From: Ruminococcus flavefaciens
GTDB lineage: Bacteria > Bacillota > Clostridia > Oscillospirales > Ruminococcaceae
DNA length: 61,686 nt
Direction of reading: 5' to 3'
NCBI GenBank assembly: GCA_902766595.1
Contig: CACXEJ010000035.1
Location: forward strand, 1-61,686
Shown here: positions 42,693 to 50,518 of the stretch, one piece after another
How positions within the stretch are numbered: position 1 is the stretch's first letter
Layout of the letters: each line of letters begins with the position of its first letter
Notes under the pieces: generated by a model
What the model saw: only the letters and a program-made list of their open reading frames with translations
What the model was told of the DNA's origin: nothing
The model's database searches: none
Translations under genes and position numbers: made by a program

Positions 42693-44327
42693 ATGCCTAT
42701 TACAGAATTATTAAAGAGAAACGCGGAACTCTACGGCAACGATGTTGCACTCGTGGAGGTAAACCCTGAAATAACCGAAGTCAGACGTGTGACATGGAAG
42801 GACTATGAGCTCATCGAGCCAGATCCGACCTGCAATTACAGACGTGAGATAACTTGGAAGGTCTTTGACGAAAAGGCTAACCGTTTTGCAAATCTCCTCA
42901 TCGACAGGGGAGTAAAGAAGGGCGACAAGGTCGGTATCCTTCTTATGAACTGCCTCGAGTGGCTGCCCATTTATTTCGGAATTCTCAAGACCGGTGCGCT
43001 CGCTGTACCGCTCAATTACCGCTATACATCTGACGAGATAAAGTATTGTCTTGATCTTGCAGAGGTCGATATACTTATGTTCGGACCTGAGTTCATCGGC
43101 AGAGTTGAGGAAATAGCTGACGAGATCAGCCGCAATCGTCTCCTTTTCTATGTCGGAGAGGGCTGCCCGTCATTCGCAGAGCACTATGACAGTCTCGTCG
43201 CAAACTGTGCGAGCTCCGAGCCGCAGATAGTCATCAGCGATCAGGACAACGCGGCTATCTATTTCTCGTCCGGAACGACAGGTTTCCCTAAGGCTATCCT
43301 CCACAATCATGAGAGCCTTATGCACTCGGCTAAGGTCGAGCAGAACCACCACGGTCAGACTCGCAAGGACATCTTCCTCTGTATCCCACCCCTTTACCAC
43401 ACAGGCGCAAAGATGCACTGGTTCGGCAGCCTCTACTCCGGAAGCAAGGCTGTTCTCCTCAAGGGCATCAAGCCCAAGGCTATCCTCGAAACTGTTTCCA
43501 ACGAGGGCTGCACTATCGTATGGCTGCTCGTTCCGTGGGCTCAGGATATTCTTGACGCTATCGACAGAGGTGACATCGACCTCAGCAATTACGAGCTCTC
43601 ACAGTGGAGACTTATGCACATCGGTGCTCAGCCTGTTCCTCCGTCGCTCATTGCACGCTGGAAGAAGGTATTCCCCAATCATCAGTACGATACAAACTAC
43701 GGACTCAGTGAGTCTATCGGTCCCGGCTGCGTTCATCTCGGAGTCGAGAATATACACAAGGTAGGAGCTATCGGCAAGGCTGGCTATGGCTGGGAGGTCA
43801 AGATAGCTGACGAAAACGGCAATACTGTCAAGCGCGGCGAGGTCGGAGAGCTCTACGTCAAGGGACCGGGCGTTATGACCTGCTACTACCGCGACGAAAA
43901 GGCGACTGCCGAAACTCTCAAGGACGGCTGGCTGCTCACGGGCGATATGGCTCAGGAGGACGAGGACGGCTTTATCTATCTCGTTGACCGTAAGAAGGAC
44001 GTTATCATAAGCGGCGGTGAGAACCTCTATCCGGTTCAGATCGAGGACTTCCTCCGTGCGCACCCGGCTATTAAGGACGTTGCAGTTATCGGACTTCCCG
44101 ACAAGAGACTCGGTGAGATCGCAGCTGCTATTATTTCAGTCAAGGAAGGTGTGGAGTGTACCGAGCAGGACATCAACGATTTCTGTCAGAAGCTCCCTCG
44201 CTACAAGAGACCTCACAAGCTGATATTTGCCGATGTACCGCGTAATCCTACCGGTAAGATCGAAAAGCCCAAGCTCCGCGAGATCTACTGCGGAGAGAGC
44301 GTTGTTGCAAAGCAGATCAAGAACTAA
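42693..44327 (+). CDS. acyl-CoA synthetase (AMP-forming)
   Basis: A 544-residue adenylate-forming ligase that activates a carboxylic acid with ATP and CoA. Motif A3 is IYFSSGTTGFPKA, A5 NYGLSE, A7/A8 LLTGDMAQEDEDGFIYLVDRK and the catalytic Lys lies near PTGKIEKPKL. Start ATG 42693 after AAAGGAAG. The acid is unknown; medium- or long-chain fatty acids are likely by family. Stands alone. Confidence 0.88.
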   Translation: MPITELLKRNAELYGNDVALVEVNPEITEVRRVTWKDYELIEPDPTCNYRREITWKVFDEKANRFANLLIDRGVKKGDKVGILLMNCLEWLPIYFGILKTGALAVPLNYRYTSDEIKYCLDLAEVDILMFGPEFIGRVEEIADEISRNRLLFYVGEGCPSFAEHYDSLVANCASSEPQIVISDQDNAAIYFSSGTTGFPKAILHNHESLMHSAKVEQNHHGQTRKDIFLCIPPLYHTGAKMHWFGSLYSGSKAVLLKGIKPKAILETVSNEGCTIVWLLVPWAQDILDAIDRGDIDLSNYELSQWRLMHIGAQPVPPSLIARWKKVFPNHQYDTNYGLSESIGPGCVHLGVENIHKVGAIGKAGYGWEVKIADENGNTVKRGEVGELYVKGPGVMTCYYRDEKATAETLKDGWLLTGDMAQEDEDGFIYLVDRKKDVIISGGENLYPVQIEDFLRAHPAIKDVAVIGLPDKRLGEIAAAIISVKEGVECTEQDINDFCQKLPRYKRPHKLIFADVPRNPTGKIEKPKLREIYCGESVVAKQIKN

Positions 44328-44347
44328 CACCACAATAACGGATACAC

Positions 44348-44382
44348 GATCCGGGTCAGTATGCTGACTTGTCCCGGATCAT
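44348..44382 (+). terminator. hairpin after the acyl-CoA synthetase gene
   Basis: GATCCGGG / CCCGGATC stem (44348-44355 with 44373-44380) with an inner TCAG/CTGA step; the T tract is poor (ATTTCTCTT). Confidence 0.5.
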
Positions 44383-44535
44383 TTCTCTTCCTGCCATTGA
44401 CAAAAAAATGTCTACTAATAGTTTAACTCTCAAATCAATACAAAAAATCCTATAGAATTGTCATCAGCTATATGCTACAATGTAATAGCGTTTTATGCCG
44501 CACATCAGCAAGTTAAGAAAGAGGAATTGATATAA

Positions 44536-45240
44536 ATGAGCAGTGCAGATATACTTAATACTGTTCCGATACTGGATAACAAGGGCGACAGCTTCGTGCC
44601 GGATATGACCGAAGCGCAGTTCCTTGCGGTTCTCGATAAGAATATGGATCACGTCAAGCAGTTCTTTATGTACTACAAATGTGCTATAATGGAGGTCGAA
44701 ACTAAGTTCAAGGTGCTGAACGAGCAGTTTTCGCTCAAGGGCGACAGCAACCCGATAGAGTTCATACAGTCGAGAATAAAGAGCTATGGCAGTCTCTACA
44801 AGAAAATGGAGGCGAAAAAGCTCCCGAAGACTCTTGAAGCAATGGAGGAGCACGTTAATGACATCGCGGGAGTCCGCGTGGTATGCTCATTCATTCAGGA
44901 CATATACCACCTTGCAGACTGCTTCCTCGCTCAGGACGACATACGTCTTGTTGCGCAGAAGGACTATATCAGAGAACCCAAACCGAACGGCTACCGCAGT
45001 CTCCACCTTATAGTTGAAGTGCCGATTTTCCTCGAGCACGAAAAGAGACCTATCAAGGTAGAGGTTCAGCTCCGGACGATCGCTATGGACTTCTGGGCAA
45101 GTCTCGAGCATAAGCTGCGTTACAAGAAGGATCTATCGGCAGCCCAGCAGAGATTTCTCTCGGGTGAGATGAAGGTCTGTGCAGACCAGAGCGCGCAGTG
45201 GGACAAGCGTATGCAGAATATCAGGAACATAATCTATTGA
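44536..45240 (+). CDS. small alarmone synthetase (RelQ/YjbM-like)
   Basis: A 234-residue GTP pyrophosphokinase of the single-domain SAS type, making (p)ppGpp without hydrolase or regulatory domains. The RelA-SpoT synthetase core is MEEHVNDIAGVRVVCSFIQD, the substrate-site YIREPKPNGYRSLHLIVE, and the VEVQLRTIAMDFWASLEHKL segment. ATG 44536 follows AGAGGA. It gives a second alarmone source besides Rel at 25252. Confidence 0.9.
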   Translation: MSSADILNTVPILDNKGDSFVPDMTEAQFLAVLDKNMDHVKQFFMYYKCAIMEVETKFKVLNEQFSLKGDSNPIEFIQSRIKSYGSLYKKMEAKKLPKTLEAMEEHVNDIAGVRVVCSFIQDIYHLADCFLAQDDIRLVAQKDYIREPKPNGYRSLHLIVEVPIFLEHEKRPIKVEVQLRTIAMDFWASLEHKLRYKKDLSAAQQRFLSGEMKVCADQSAQWDKRMQNIRNIIY

Positions 45241-45245
45241 CATTC

Positions 45246-45272
45246 AAGGTCCGCATAGCTGCGGACCTTTTT
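45246..45272 (+). terminator. intrinsic terminator
   Basis: AAGGTCCGCA-TAGC-TGCGGACCTT followed by TTT. Confidence 0.85.
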
Positions 45273-45334
45273 GTGCGTTCTGACAGGAATGAGTCTCTCA
45301 AATCTGTTGAAACAGAGAAAAATGTCCGTTTTCA

Positions 45335-45363
45335 TTGACCTGAACGCATAAATATGATAAAAT
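45335..45363 (+). promoter_or_regulatory. promoter of the rubrerythrin gene
   Basis: TTGACC (45335-45340), 17-base spacer, TAAAAT (45358-45363). Confidence 0.6.
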
Positions 45364-45422
45364 AAATTATAATACTTATACACTACCAAATCAATAACTG
45401 TTTTTCCAAGGAGGACAATACT

Positions 45423-45971
45423 ATGGCAGTAAAGAACAATCCCTATTCCGGAACTCAGACCGAAAAGAACCTTATGGCAGCTTTTTCAGGTGAGTCTGAG
45501 GCAAGAAACAAGTACACCTATTTTGCTTCAAAGGCAAAGAAGGAGGGCTTTGAACAGATCTCGGCTCTCTTCCTGAAAACTGCCGAAAATGAAAAGGAAC
45601 ATGCTAAGATGTGGTTCAAGGAGCTCAACGGTATCGGCAGCACAGCTGAAAACCTCGAGTCCGCAGCAGACGGTGAGAACTACGAGTGGACTGATATGTA
45701 CGAGGGCTTTGCAAAAACTGCTGAGGAGGAAGGCTTCCCGGAGCTCGCTGCAAAATTCAGAATGGTCGGCGAGATCGAAAAGCACCACGAGGAACGCTAC
45801 CGTGCTCTTTTGAAAAACGTTCAGATGCAGGAAGTGTTCAAGAAGAGCGAGGTCAAGGTATGGGAGTGCCGCAACTGCGGTCATATCGTTGTGGGTATGG
45901 AAGCTCCGGAGGTCTGTCCTGTGTGCGCACATCCGCAGTCTTATTTTGAAGTTCACGCTGAAAACTACTGA
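45423..45971 (+). CDS. rbr: rubrerythrin
   Basis: A 182-residue peroxide-reducing di-iron protein. The N-terminal ferritin-like domain shows the iron ligands in [14 protein letters not shown] and [12 protein letters not shown], repeated as [14 protein letters not shown], and the C-terminal rubredoxin domain has [12 protein letters not shown] and [11 protein letters not shown]. It protects anaerobes from hydrogen peroxide, likely accepting electrons from rubredoxins such as the Hrb-like protein at 33424. RBS AAGGAGG. Confidence 0.95.
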   Translation: MAVKNNPYSGTQTEKNLMAAFSGESEARNKYTYFASKAKKEGFEQISALFLKTAENEKEHAKMWFKELNGIGSTAENLESAADGENYEWTDMYEGFAKTAEEEGFPELAAKFRMVGEIEKHHEERYRALLKNVQMQEVFKKSEVKVWECRNCGHIVVGMEAPEVCPVCAHPQSYFEVHAENY

Positions 45972-45977
45972 TCGCTA

Positions 45978-46006
45978 TTGACTTTAGGTCAGAATTGAGT
46001 TATAAT
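45978..46006 (+). promoter_or_regulatory. promoter of the phosphofructokinase gene
   Basis: TTGACT (45978-45983), 17-base spacer, TATAAT (46001-46006). Confidence 0.75.
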
Positions 46007-46101
46007 ATTTGTGTGTGCGGCAGCCGTCTTATGGCGGTTACCGCACTGAATTCTGTAACTGACATAATGTCCGGTGATCCGGATATGAGAGAGGTAAAAT
46101 T

Positions 46102-47319
46102 ATGATGAACATTGCTGTTGCTCAGTCGGGCGGACCTACCTGCGCTATAAATGCTTCACTCGTCGGAGTGTTCAAGGAAGCGCTCAAGGAAGCGTCGATC
46201 GACGCGATATTCGGTTCGATAAACGGTATCGAGGGTATCATCTCCAATCACCTTATAGATATGAAGTCGATGATACTGACAAATAATGATATGGATCTTC
46301 TGCGTCAGACTCCGTCTACTGTTCTCGGTTCGTGCAGATACAAGCTCCCTGACTGGAAGGAAGACGACACGGTATACAAGCAGATCGTAAATACGCTCAA
46401 ACAGCGTCAGATAGGGGCTTTCTTCTACATAGGCGGCAACGATTCCATGGATACAGTCAACAAGCTCTCCGAATACTTTGCCGAGAACGGTCTTGATATC
46501 AAGGTCATCGGCATACCTAAAACTATCGACAACGATCTTTGTATCACCGACCACACTCCCGGCTTCGGTTCGGCAGCCAAGTACGTTGCTGTTACTATGC
46601 GCGAGATAACCCGCGACAGCACGGTTTACAGCATACCGTCCGTTACCGTCGTTGAGGTAATGGGACGTCACGCCGGCTGGCTTACGGCTTCGAGCTGTGT
46701 GCTGCACGCCCTCGGTGAAACTGCTCCTCATCTGATATATGTTCCGGAAGTAAAGTTCACCCTGGAGAAGTTCTTCAAGGACGTCCGCAGAGAAATGGCT
46801 AAGCATAAGGCTGTTATCGTAGCTGTTTCCGAGGGAGTTGAAGTTCCGGAGGGCGTTCAGTCAGGTGTTGTGGACAATTTCGGACACAAGTACCTCTCCG
46901 GCATAGGCAAGTACCTTGAGGAAATGATACGCAAGGAGATAGGCTGCAAAGTCCGTTCGATAGAGCTTAATGTTATGCAGCGCTGCTCGTCTCACATCTG
47001 TTCGAGAACTGATATCATCGAGTCGGAGAATATCGGAGCTGCCGGCGTAAAATGTGCGCTCAGCGGCGAGACCGGCAAGGTCATGGTGTTCAGGAGAGTC
47101 TGTGAGATGCCTTATACCACTGTTATCGAGACAGCTGATGCTTCTGAGATCGCTAACCGCGAAAAGTTCCTGCCGAAGAAGTTCATCAATGCGACCGAGG
47201 ACAATATCACAGATGCAGCGATCGGCTACTTTATGCCGCTCATTCAGGGCGAACCCGACCTCGTTATGGAGCTCGGTCTGCCAAAGCACTTTACACTGCA
47301 GGAATCTGTACTCAAATAA
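46102..47319 (+). CDS. phosphofructokinase with PPi-type active site
   Basis: A 405-residue PfkA-superfamily enzyme phosphorylating fructose-6-phosphate. The phosphoryl-donor loop reads GGNDS (111-115) rather than GGDGS of ATP enzymes, and the catalytic loop PKTIDND (139-145) has Lys instead of Gly; Asp and Lys at these places mark PPi-dependent forms. The Asn in GGNDS replaces the metal-binding Asp of most relatives. So a reversible, pyrophosphate-using glycolytic enzyme is likely. ATG 46102 or 46105; RBS GAGAGAGGT. Confidence 0.9.
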   Translation: MMNIAVAQSGGPTCAINASLVGVFKEALKEASIDAIFGSINGIEGIISNHLIDMKSMILTNNDMDLLRQTPSTVLGSCRYKLPDWKEDDTVYKQIVNTLKQRQIGAFFYIGGNDSMDTVNKLSEYFAENGLDIKVIGIPKTIDNDLCITDHTPGFGSAAKYVAVTMREITRDSTVYSIPSVTVVEVMGRHAGWLTASSCVLHALGETAPHLIYVPEVKFTLEKFFKDVRREMAKHKAVIVAVSEGVEVPEGVQSGVVDNFGHKYLSGIGKYLEEMIRKEIGCKVRSIELNVMQRCSSHICSRTDIIESENIGAAGVKCALSGETGKVMVFRRVCEMPYTTVIETADASEIANREKFLPKKFINATEDNITDAAIGYFMPLIQGEPDLVMELGLPKHFTLQESVLK

Positions 47320-47321
47320 CT

Positions 47322-47348
47322 AAAAGCACCTCGTATGAGGTGCTTTTT
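47322..47348. terminator. bidirectional terminator
   Basis: AAAAGCACCTC-GTAT-GAGGTGCTTTT hairpin with T run; ends the phosphofructokinase gene and lies at the end of the converging ECF operon. Confidence 0.85.
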
Positions 47349-48034
47349 TATACGCCGTATTTTATTTTGATACGGCCGAGTTTTTCGCTGAAAGGTCTTG
47401 CGAGCAGTGAAAGGAAGAGAACATTCGACACGACATATGAAGCGGTATAGGGGAGAGCAGTTCCGAGAGCTGCGATGTACAGATCGGTGCGAAATCCCTC
47501 GGCGTACCAGAGGACGGTCCAGATGTCCATTATCATTGAGTAGGCAACACCGGCAACAGCTCCGTAAATAATGAGGAGGGCGCGGTGTTTGCGGAGCGGT
47601 TCAGAGAGAAGTCCGGCGAAGAAGCCTATCAAGCCCCACGCGAGCATTTGAAAAGCCGTCCACGGTCCCTGACCAAAGTAGAAGTTTGAGAGCAGCGCTG
47701 AAAGTGAACCTACAAGAAAACCAGCTTCGCCGCCGAGGTACATACCCGAGATGATCGTGAGAGCGCTGATAGGCTTCAGGAACGGGATAAATCGTCCGGC
47801 GAAACAGAGTGCGGTCATAACGGCTATGATGACCATTCTGCGCGTACCGGTGCTCTTTTTCTCAAAGCCGGCTGTGAAGAGTAGGAGCGAAAGTGCTGCG
47901 ACTGCAAGGGAGATGATAATGTGTTTTTTGCGGTCAAAAGCGATCGAGCCGAGTATAGTTACAGCCGGTATGATAACAAATGGCACTGCTATCCGAATGG
48001 CGTTTCTGAGCCGTTTGTCTTTTATCACTAACAT
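47348..48034 (-). CDS. CbrT-like ECF transporter S component (cobalamin)
   Basis: A 228-residue membrane protein with about six spans, the substrate-binding (S) subunit of an ECF transporter. The block FLKPISALTIISGMYLGGEA, then FYFGQGPWTAFQMLAWGLIG, matches the CbrT-type S components linked to cobalamin uptake, as I remember the family. It is the last gene of a five-gene minus-strand operon controlled by a cobalamin riboswitch, which strongly supports the substrate. It starts one base after the ATPase stop. Confidence 0.85.
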   Translation of the reverse strand: MLVIKDKRLRNAIRIAVPFVIIPAVTILGSIAFDRKKHIIISLAVAALSLLLFTAGFEKKSTGTRRMVIIAVMTALCFAGRFIPFLKPISALTIISGMYLGGEAGFLVGSLSALLSNFYFGQGPWTAFQMLAWGLIGFFAGLLSEPLRKHRALLIIYGAVAGVAYSMIMDIWTVLWYAEGFRTDLYIAALGTALPYTASYVVSNVLFLSLLARPFSEKLGRIKIKYGV

Positions 48035-48035
48035 C

Positions 48036-49667
48036 TCACGCCTCCCTTTTACCGTTGAGGCGGCAGAGCTCTACTGCATCAGGAAGTGTCACAGCGTTGT
48101 CGTAAAAGCCGCGTGTCATACGGCTGACTGCGGTCGTGTAGAAGTTATTTTCGGAGAAAAATCTGTCCGGCGTACCGATGGAAACTATCCTTCCGCCGAA
48201 GAACATTGCGCACCTGTCGGCGCACAGAGCAGCAAATTCCACATCGTGCGTCACAACTGCGAGCGTTATTCCTTGGCTGCGCAGTTCGCGGAGCACTGCT
48301 ATGATATTCTGCTTGACAGCGGCGTCCATACCCTTTGTAGGTTCGTCGAGCAGCAGGAGCTTCGGTTTTGAAGCAAGCACCTTTGCGAGCGCCACAAGCT
48401 GTTTTTCGCCGCCCGAAAGATCATAGGGGTGCTTGTCGAGGAGGTGCGAAATGTCATATGGCAGCTCCTCCGAAGAAGCTCCTGCGTCCTGAAGCTCCTC
48501 GCGGACGGTATTTCTGAGAAAGACAGTCGTGACGTCCTGCGGCAGCAGCGCAAGACATTCCCTGTAAAGTGAGCGGTTCTTGTAGTCCTTGAGCTTTTTG
48601 CCGAATACGCGGATAGTACCGCTGTAAGGCTTGTTTATACCGGCTGCGGCTGAAACAGAGGTTGTCTTTCCGGAGCCGTTTCCGCCGAGGATACAGAATA
48701 TTTCGCCCTCGTTTATGTCGAAAGTCAGAGCGCTGAGAATGTCGGGAGAATTCCTCTCGTAGCGGAAGTAAACGTCCCTGAAGCTGAGTGCCGGCGAAGT
48801 TTTGGGCGCAGCGTTTTCTCTTTCAAGTGCGCGGACATCATTTCTGTAATTCTCCGTTACGAAGCTGCGTCCGTCACGGACTGTCAGCGGACAGCTATCA
48901 CCGCTGTTCAGCGCGGTATAGAGTCTTGCAGCCGCCGGCATACCGCACATAATATCATCTCTGCCGCGTATTTCTGAGATAACGTGTTCCGGTCTGCCGT
49001 CAGCGATAAGTGTGCCCTTTTCCATAACGAGCAGCCTGTCGCAGATCGGGATAACGTCCTCGAGGCGATGCTCTGCAATAATTATCGTGATGCCGAGCTC
49101 TTGATTTAGACGTTTGATAGTTGCGATGAAGTCCGAAGCTGCTATCGGATCAAGCTGTGCAGTCGGTTCATCAAGTATGAGGAGCTCAGGCTGCATAACG
49201 AGTACCGCAGCGAGGTTCAGGAGCTGCTTCTGACCGCCCGAAAGCTGAGAAACGTCCTTGTCGTACCAGCTGCCGATGCCGAAATAGCTTGCCATTTCAG
49301 CAACTCTTCGTGCGATATCAGCCGGTGGGACAGCGAGGTTTTCGAGCCCGAAAGCAAGCTCATGCCAGACTTTGTCCGTAACTATCTGCTGCTCTGGATC
49401 CTGCATAACGAAGCCTATCGCGGACGCTGATACCTTATCATTGAGCTTGTCAAGAGGAGTGCCGCTGAAAGTAACATCACCGATCATTTTGCCGAGCGGA
49501 GACAGCTCACGCTTGAGCATACGAAGGAGTGTGGACTTGCCGCTTCCAGTAGCGCCGCAGAGCACTGCAAACTCTCCTTGTTCAAGAGAAAAACTCACAT
49601 CTGTAAGAGCTGCTTCGCTGCACGTCGGGTAAGAAAAGCTCAGATCCTTGACAGCAAGTATTTCCAT
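48036..49667 (-). CDS. fused double ATP-binding subunit of an ECF transporter
   Basis: A 543-residue protein with two complete ABC ATPase domains, equivalent to EcfA1 plus EcfA2 in one chain. First domain: GATGSGKSTLLRML, QLSGGQKQLLNLAAVLVMQP, LLILDEPTAQLD. Second: GGNGSGKTTSVSAAAG, DLSGGEKQLVALAKVL, LLLLDEPTKGMD. It powers EcfT and the S component. The start overlaps ecfT by 28 bases and has GGAGG upstream. Confidence 0.93.
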   Translation of the reverse strand: MEILAVKDLSFSYPTCSEAALTDVSFSLEQGEFAVLCGATGSGKSTLLRMLKRELSPLGKMIGDVTFSGTPLDKLNDKVSASAIGFVMQDPEQQIVTDKVWHELAFGLENLAVPPADIARRVAEMASYFGIGSWYDKDVSQLSGGQKQLLNLAAVLVMQPELLILDEPTAQLDPIAASDFIATIKRLNQELGITIIIAEHRLEDVIPICDRLLVMEKGTLIADGRPEHVISEIRGRDDIMCGMPAAARLYTALNSGDSCPLTVRDGRSFVTENYRNDVRALERENAAPKTSPALSFRDVYFRYERNSPDILSALTFDINEGEIFCILGGNGSGKTTSVSAAAGINKPYSGTIRVFGKKLKDYKNRSLYRECLALLPQDVTTVFLRNTVREELQDAGASSEELPYDISHLLDKHPYDLSGGEKQLVALAKVLASKPKLLLLDEPTKGMDAAVKQNIIAVLRELRSQGITLAVVTHDVEFAALCADRCAMFFGGRIVSIGTPDRFFSENNFYTTAVSRMTRGFYDNAVTLPDAVELCRLNGKREA

Positions 49668-50518
49668 TTGAGACTGACCTCCGTTTCAATGATGACAGGC
49701 AGCAGAACAAGTGCCGAATATGCCGCGATACCGCATATTCCGAGCGCATCGGGAGCTGAGTATCTCACGGCTGGATAGAAGCTGAAATCGAGCTTGCCGA
49801 GACTAAGTGCTGCCGCAGTAATGGCTGTAAGCAGCAATGATGTGACAAGCAGAAGAATGTCTCCTCTGCGGAACGTGAAGCGTTTCAGCTGAGTGCGCCT
49901 GCAAACTCCGTATCCCCTTGCAGTCATACTGTCTGCGGTCGTAATGCCGTTCTCAAGCGCCCACGTTATAAGTATCGAGAATATTCTCATTCTGCCGCGT
50001 ATATCGTCGATTATGTTGTCGTCGCTGAAAAGCCCCATAGCGGTCTGTGAGTCCTTTATCTTCTTCGACTGCTTGCTGAAAAGCGGAACGTAGCGCAGTG
50101 CCATTGAGAGCACGAGCGAGAGCTTCGGCGAGAGCGCGCCGGTGATGTAGAGCAGTTTCTCGCTTGTCATTATCTGAGTGAATGACCGGAACCAGTAGAG
50201 TACGCCGATTATCATCGCTGCGGAGTTCAGACCGTATAGTGTAGCTTCAAGCGTTATCGGGTTGTCGTTCATAACAAACAGTACGGTAATGCCGTTGTGG
50301 GACATAAGCGGATTTGCGGCTGCAAGTATGATGAAAAGCAGCAGAAAAAACAGGTGCGAGCGCATATGGGAGCTGCCGTTCCTGACAATGAAGAAGAGCA
50401 CTCCTCCGAGAAGTGCGACGATCATCAGCGGCGGATATGACGAGAACATCGCAATTCCCGTTACGCAGAAGAAGTAAACAGTTGCCGCTAATGGGTTGAG
50501 TTCTGAAAAGCGTCTCAT
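49640..50518 (-). CDS. ECF transporter transmembrane subunit EcfT
   Basis: A 292-residue coupling membrane subunit of the EcfT/CbiQ family. About five spans and the characteristic cytoplasmic helix with the Ala-Arg-Gly motif (SMTARGYG) that grips the ATPases. ATG 50518 overlaps the stop of the upstream gene as ATGA. In the operon it joins the fused ATPase and the CbrT-like S component. Confidence 0.9.
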   Translation of the reverse strand: MRRFSELNPLAATVYFFCVTGIAMFSSYPPLMIVALLGGVLFFIVRNGSSHMRSHLFFLLLFIILAAANPLMSHNGITVLFVMNDNPITLEATLYGLNSAAMIIGVLYWFRSFTQIMTSEKLLYITGALSPKLSLVLSMALRYVPLFSKQSKKIKDSQTAMGLFSDDNIIDDIRGRMRIFSILITWALENGITTADSMTARGYGVCRRTQLKRFTFRRGDILLLVTSLLLTAITAAALSLGKLDFSFYPAVRYSAPDALGICGIAAYSALVLLPVIIETEVSLKWKYLLSRI

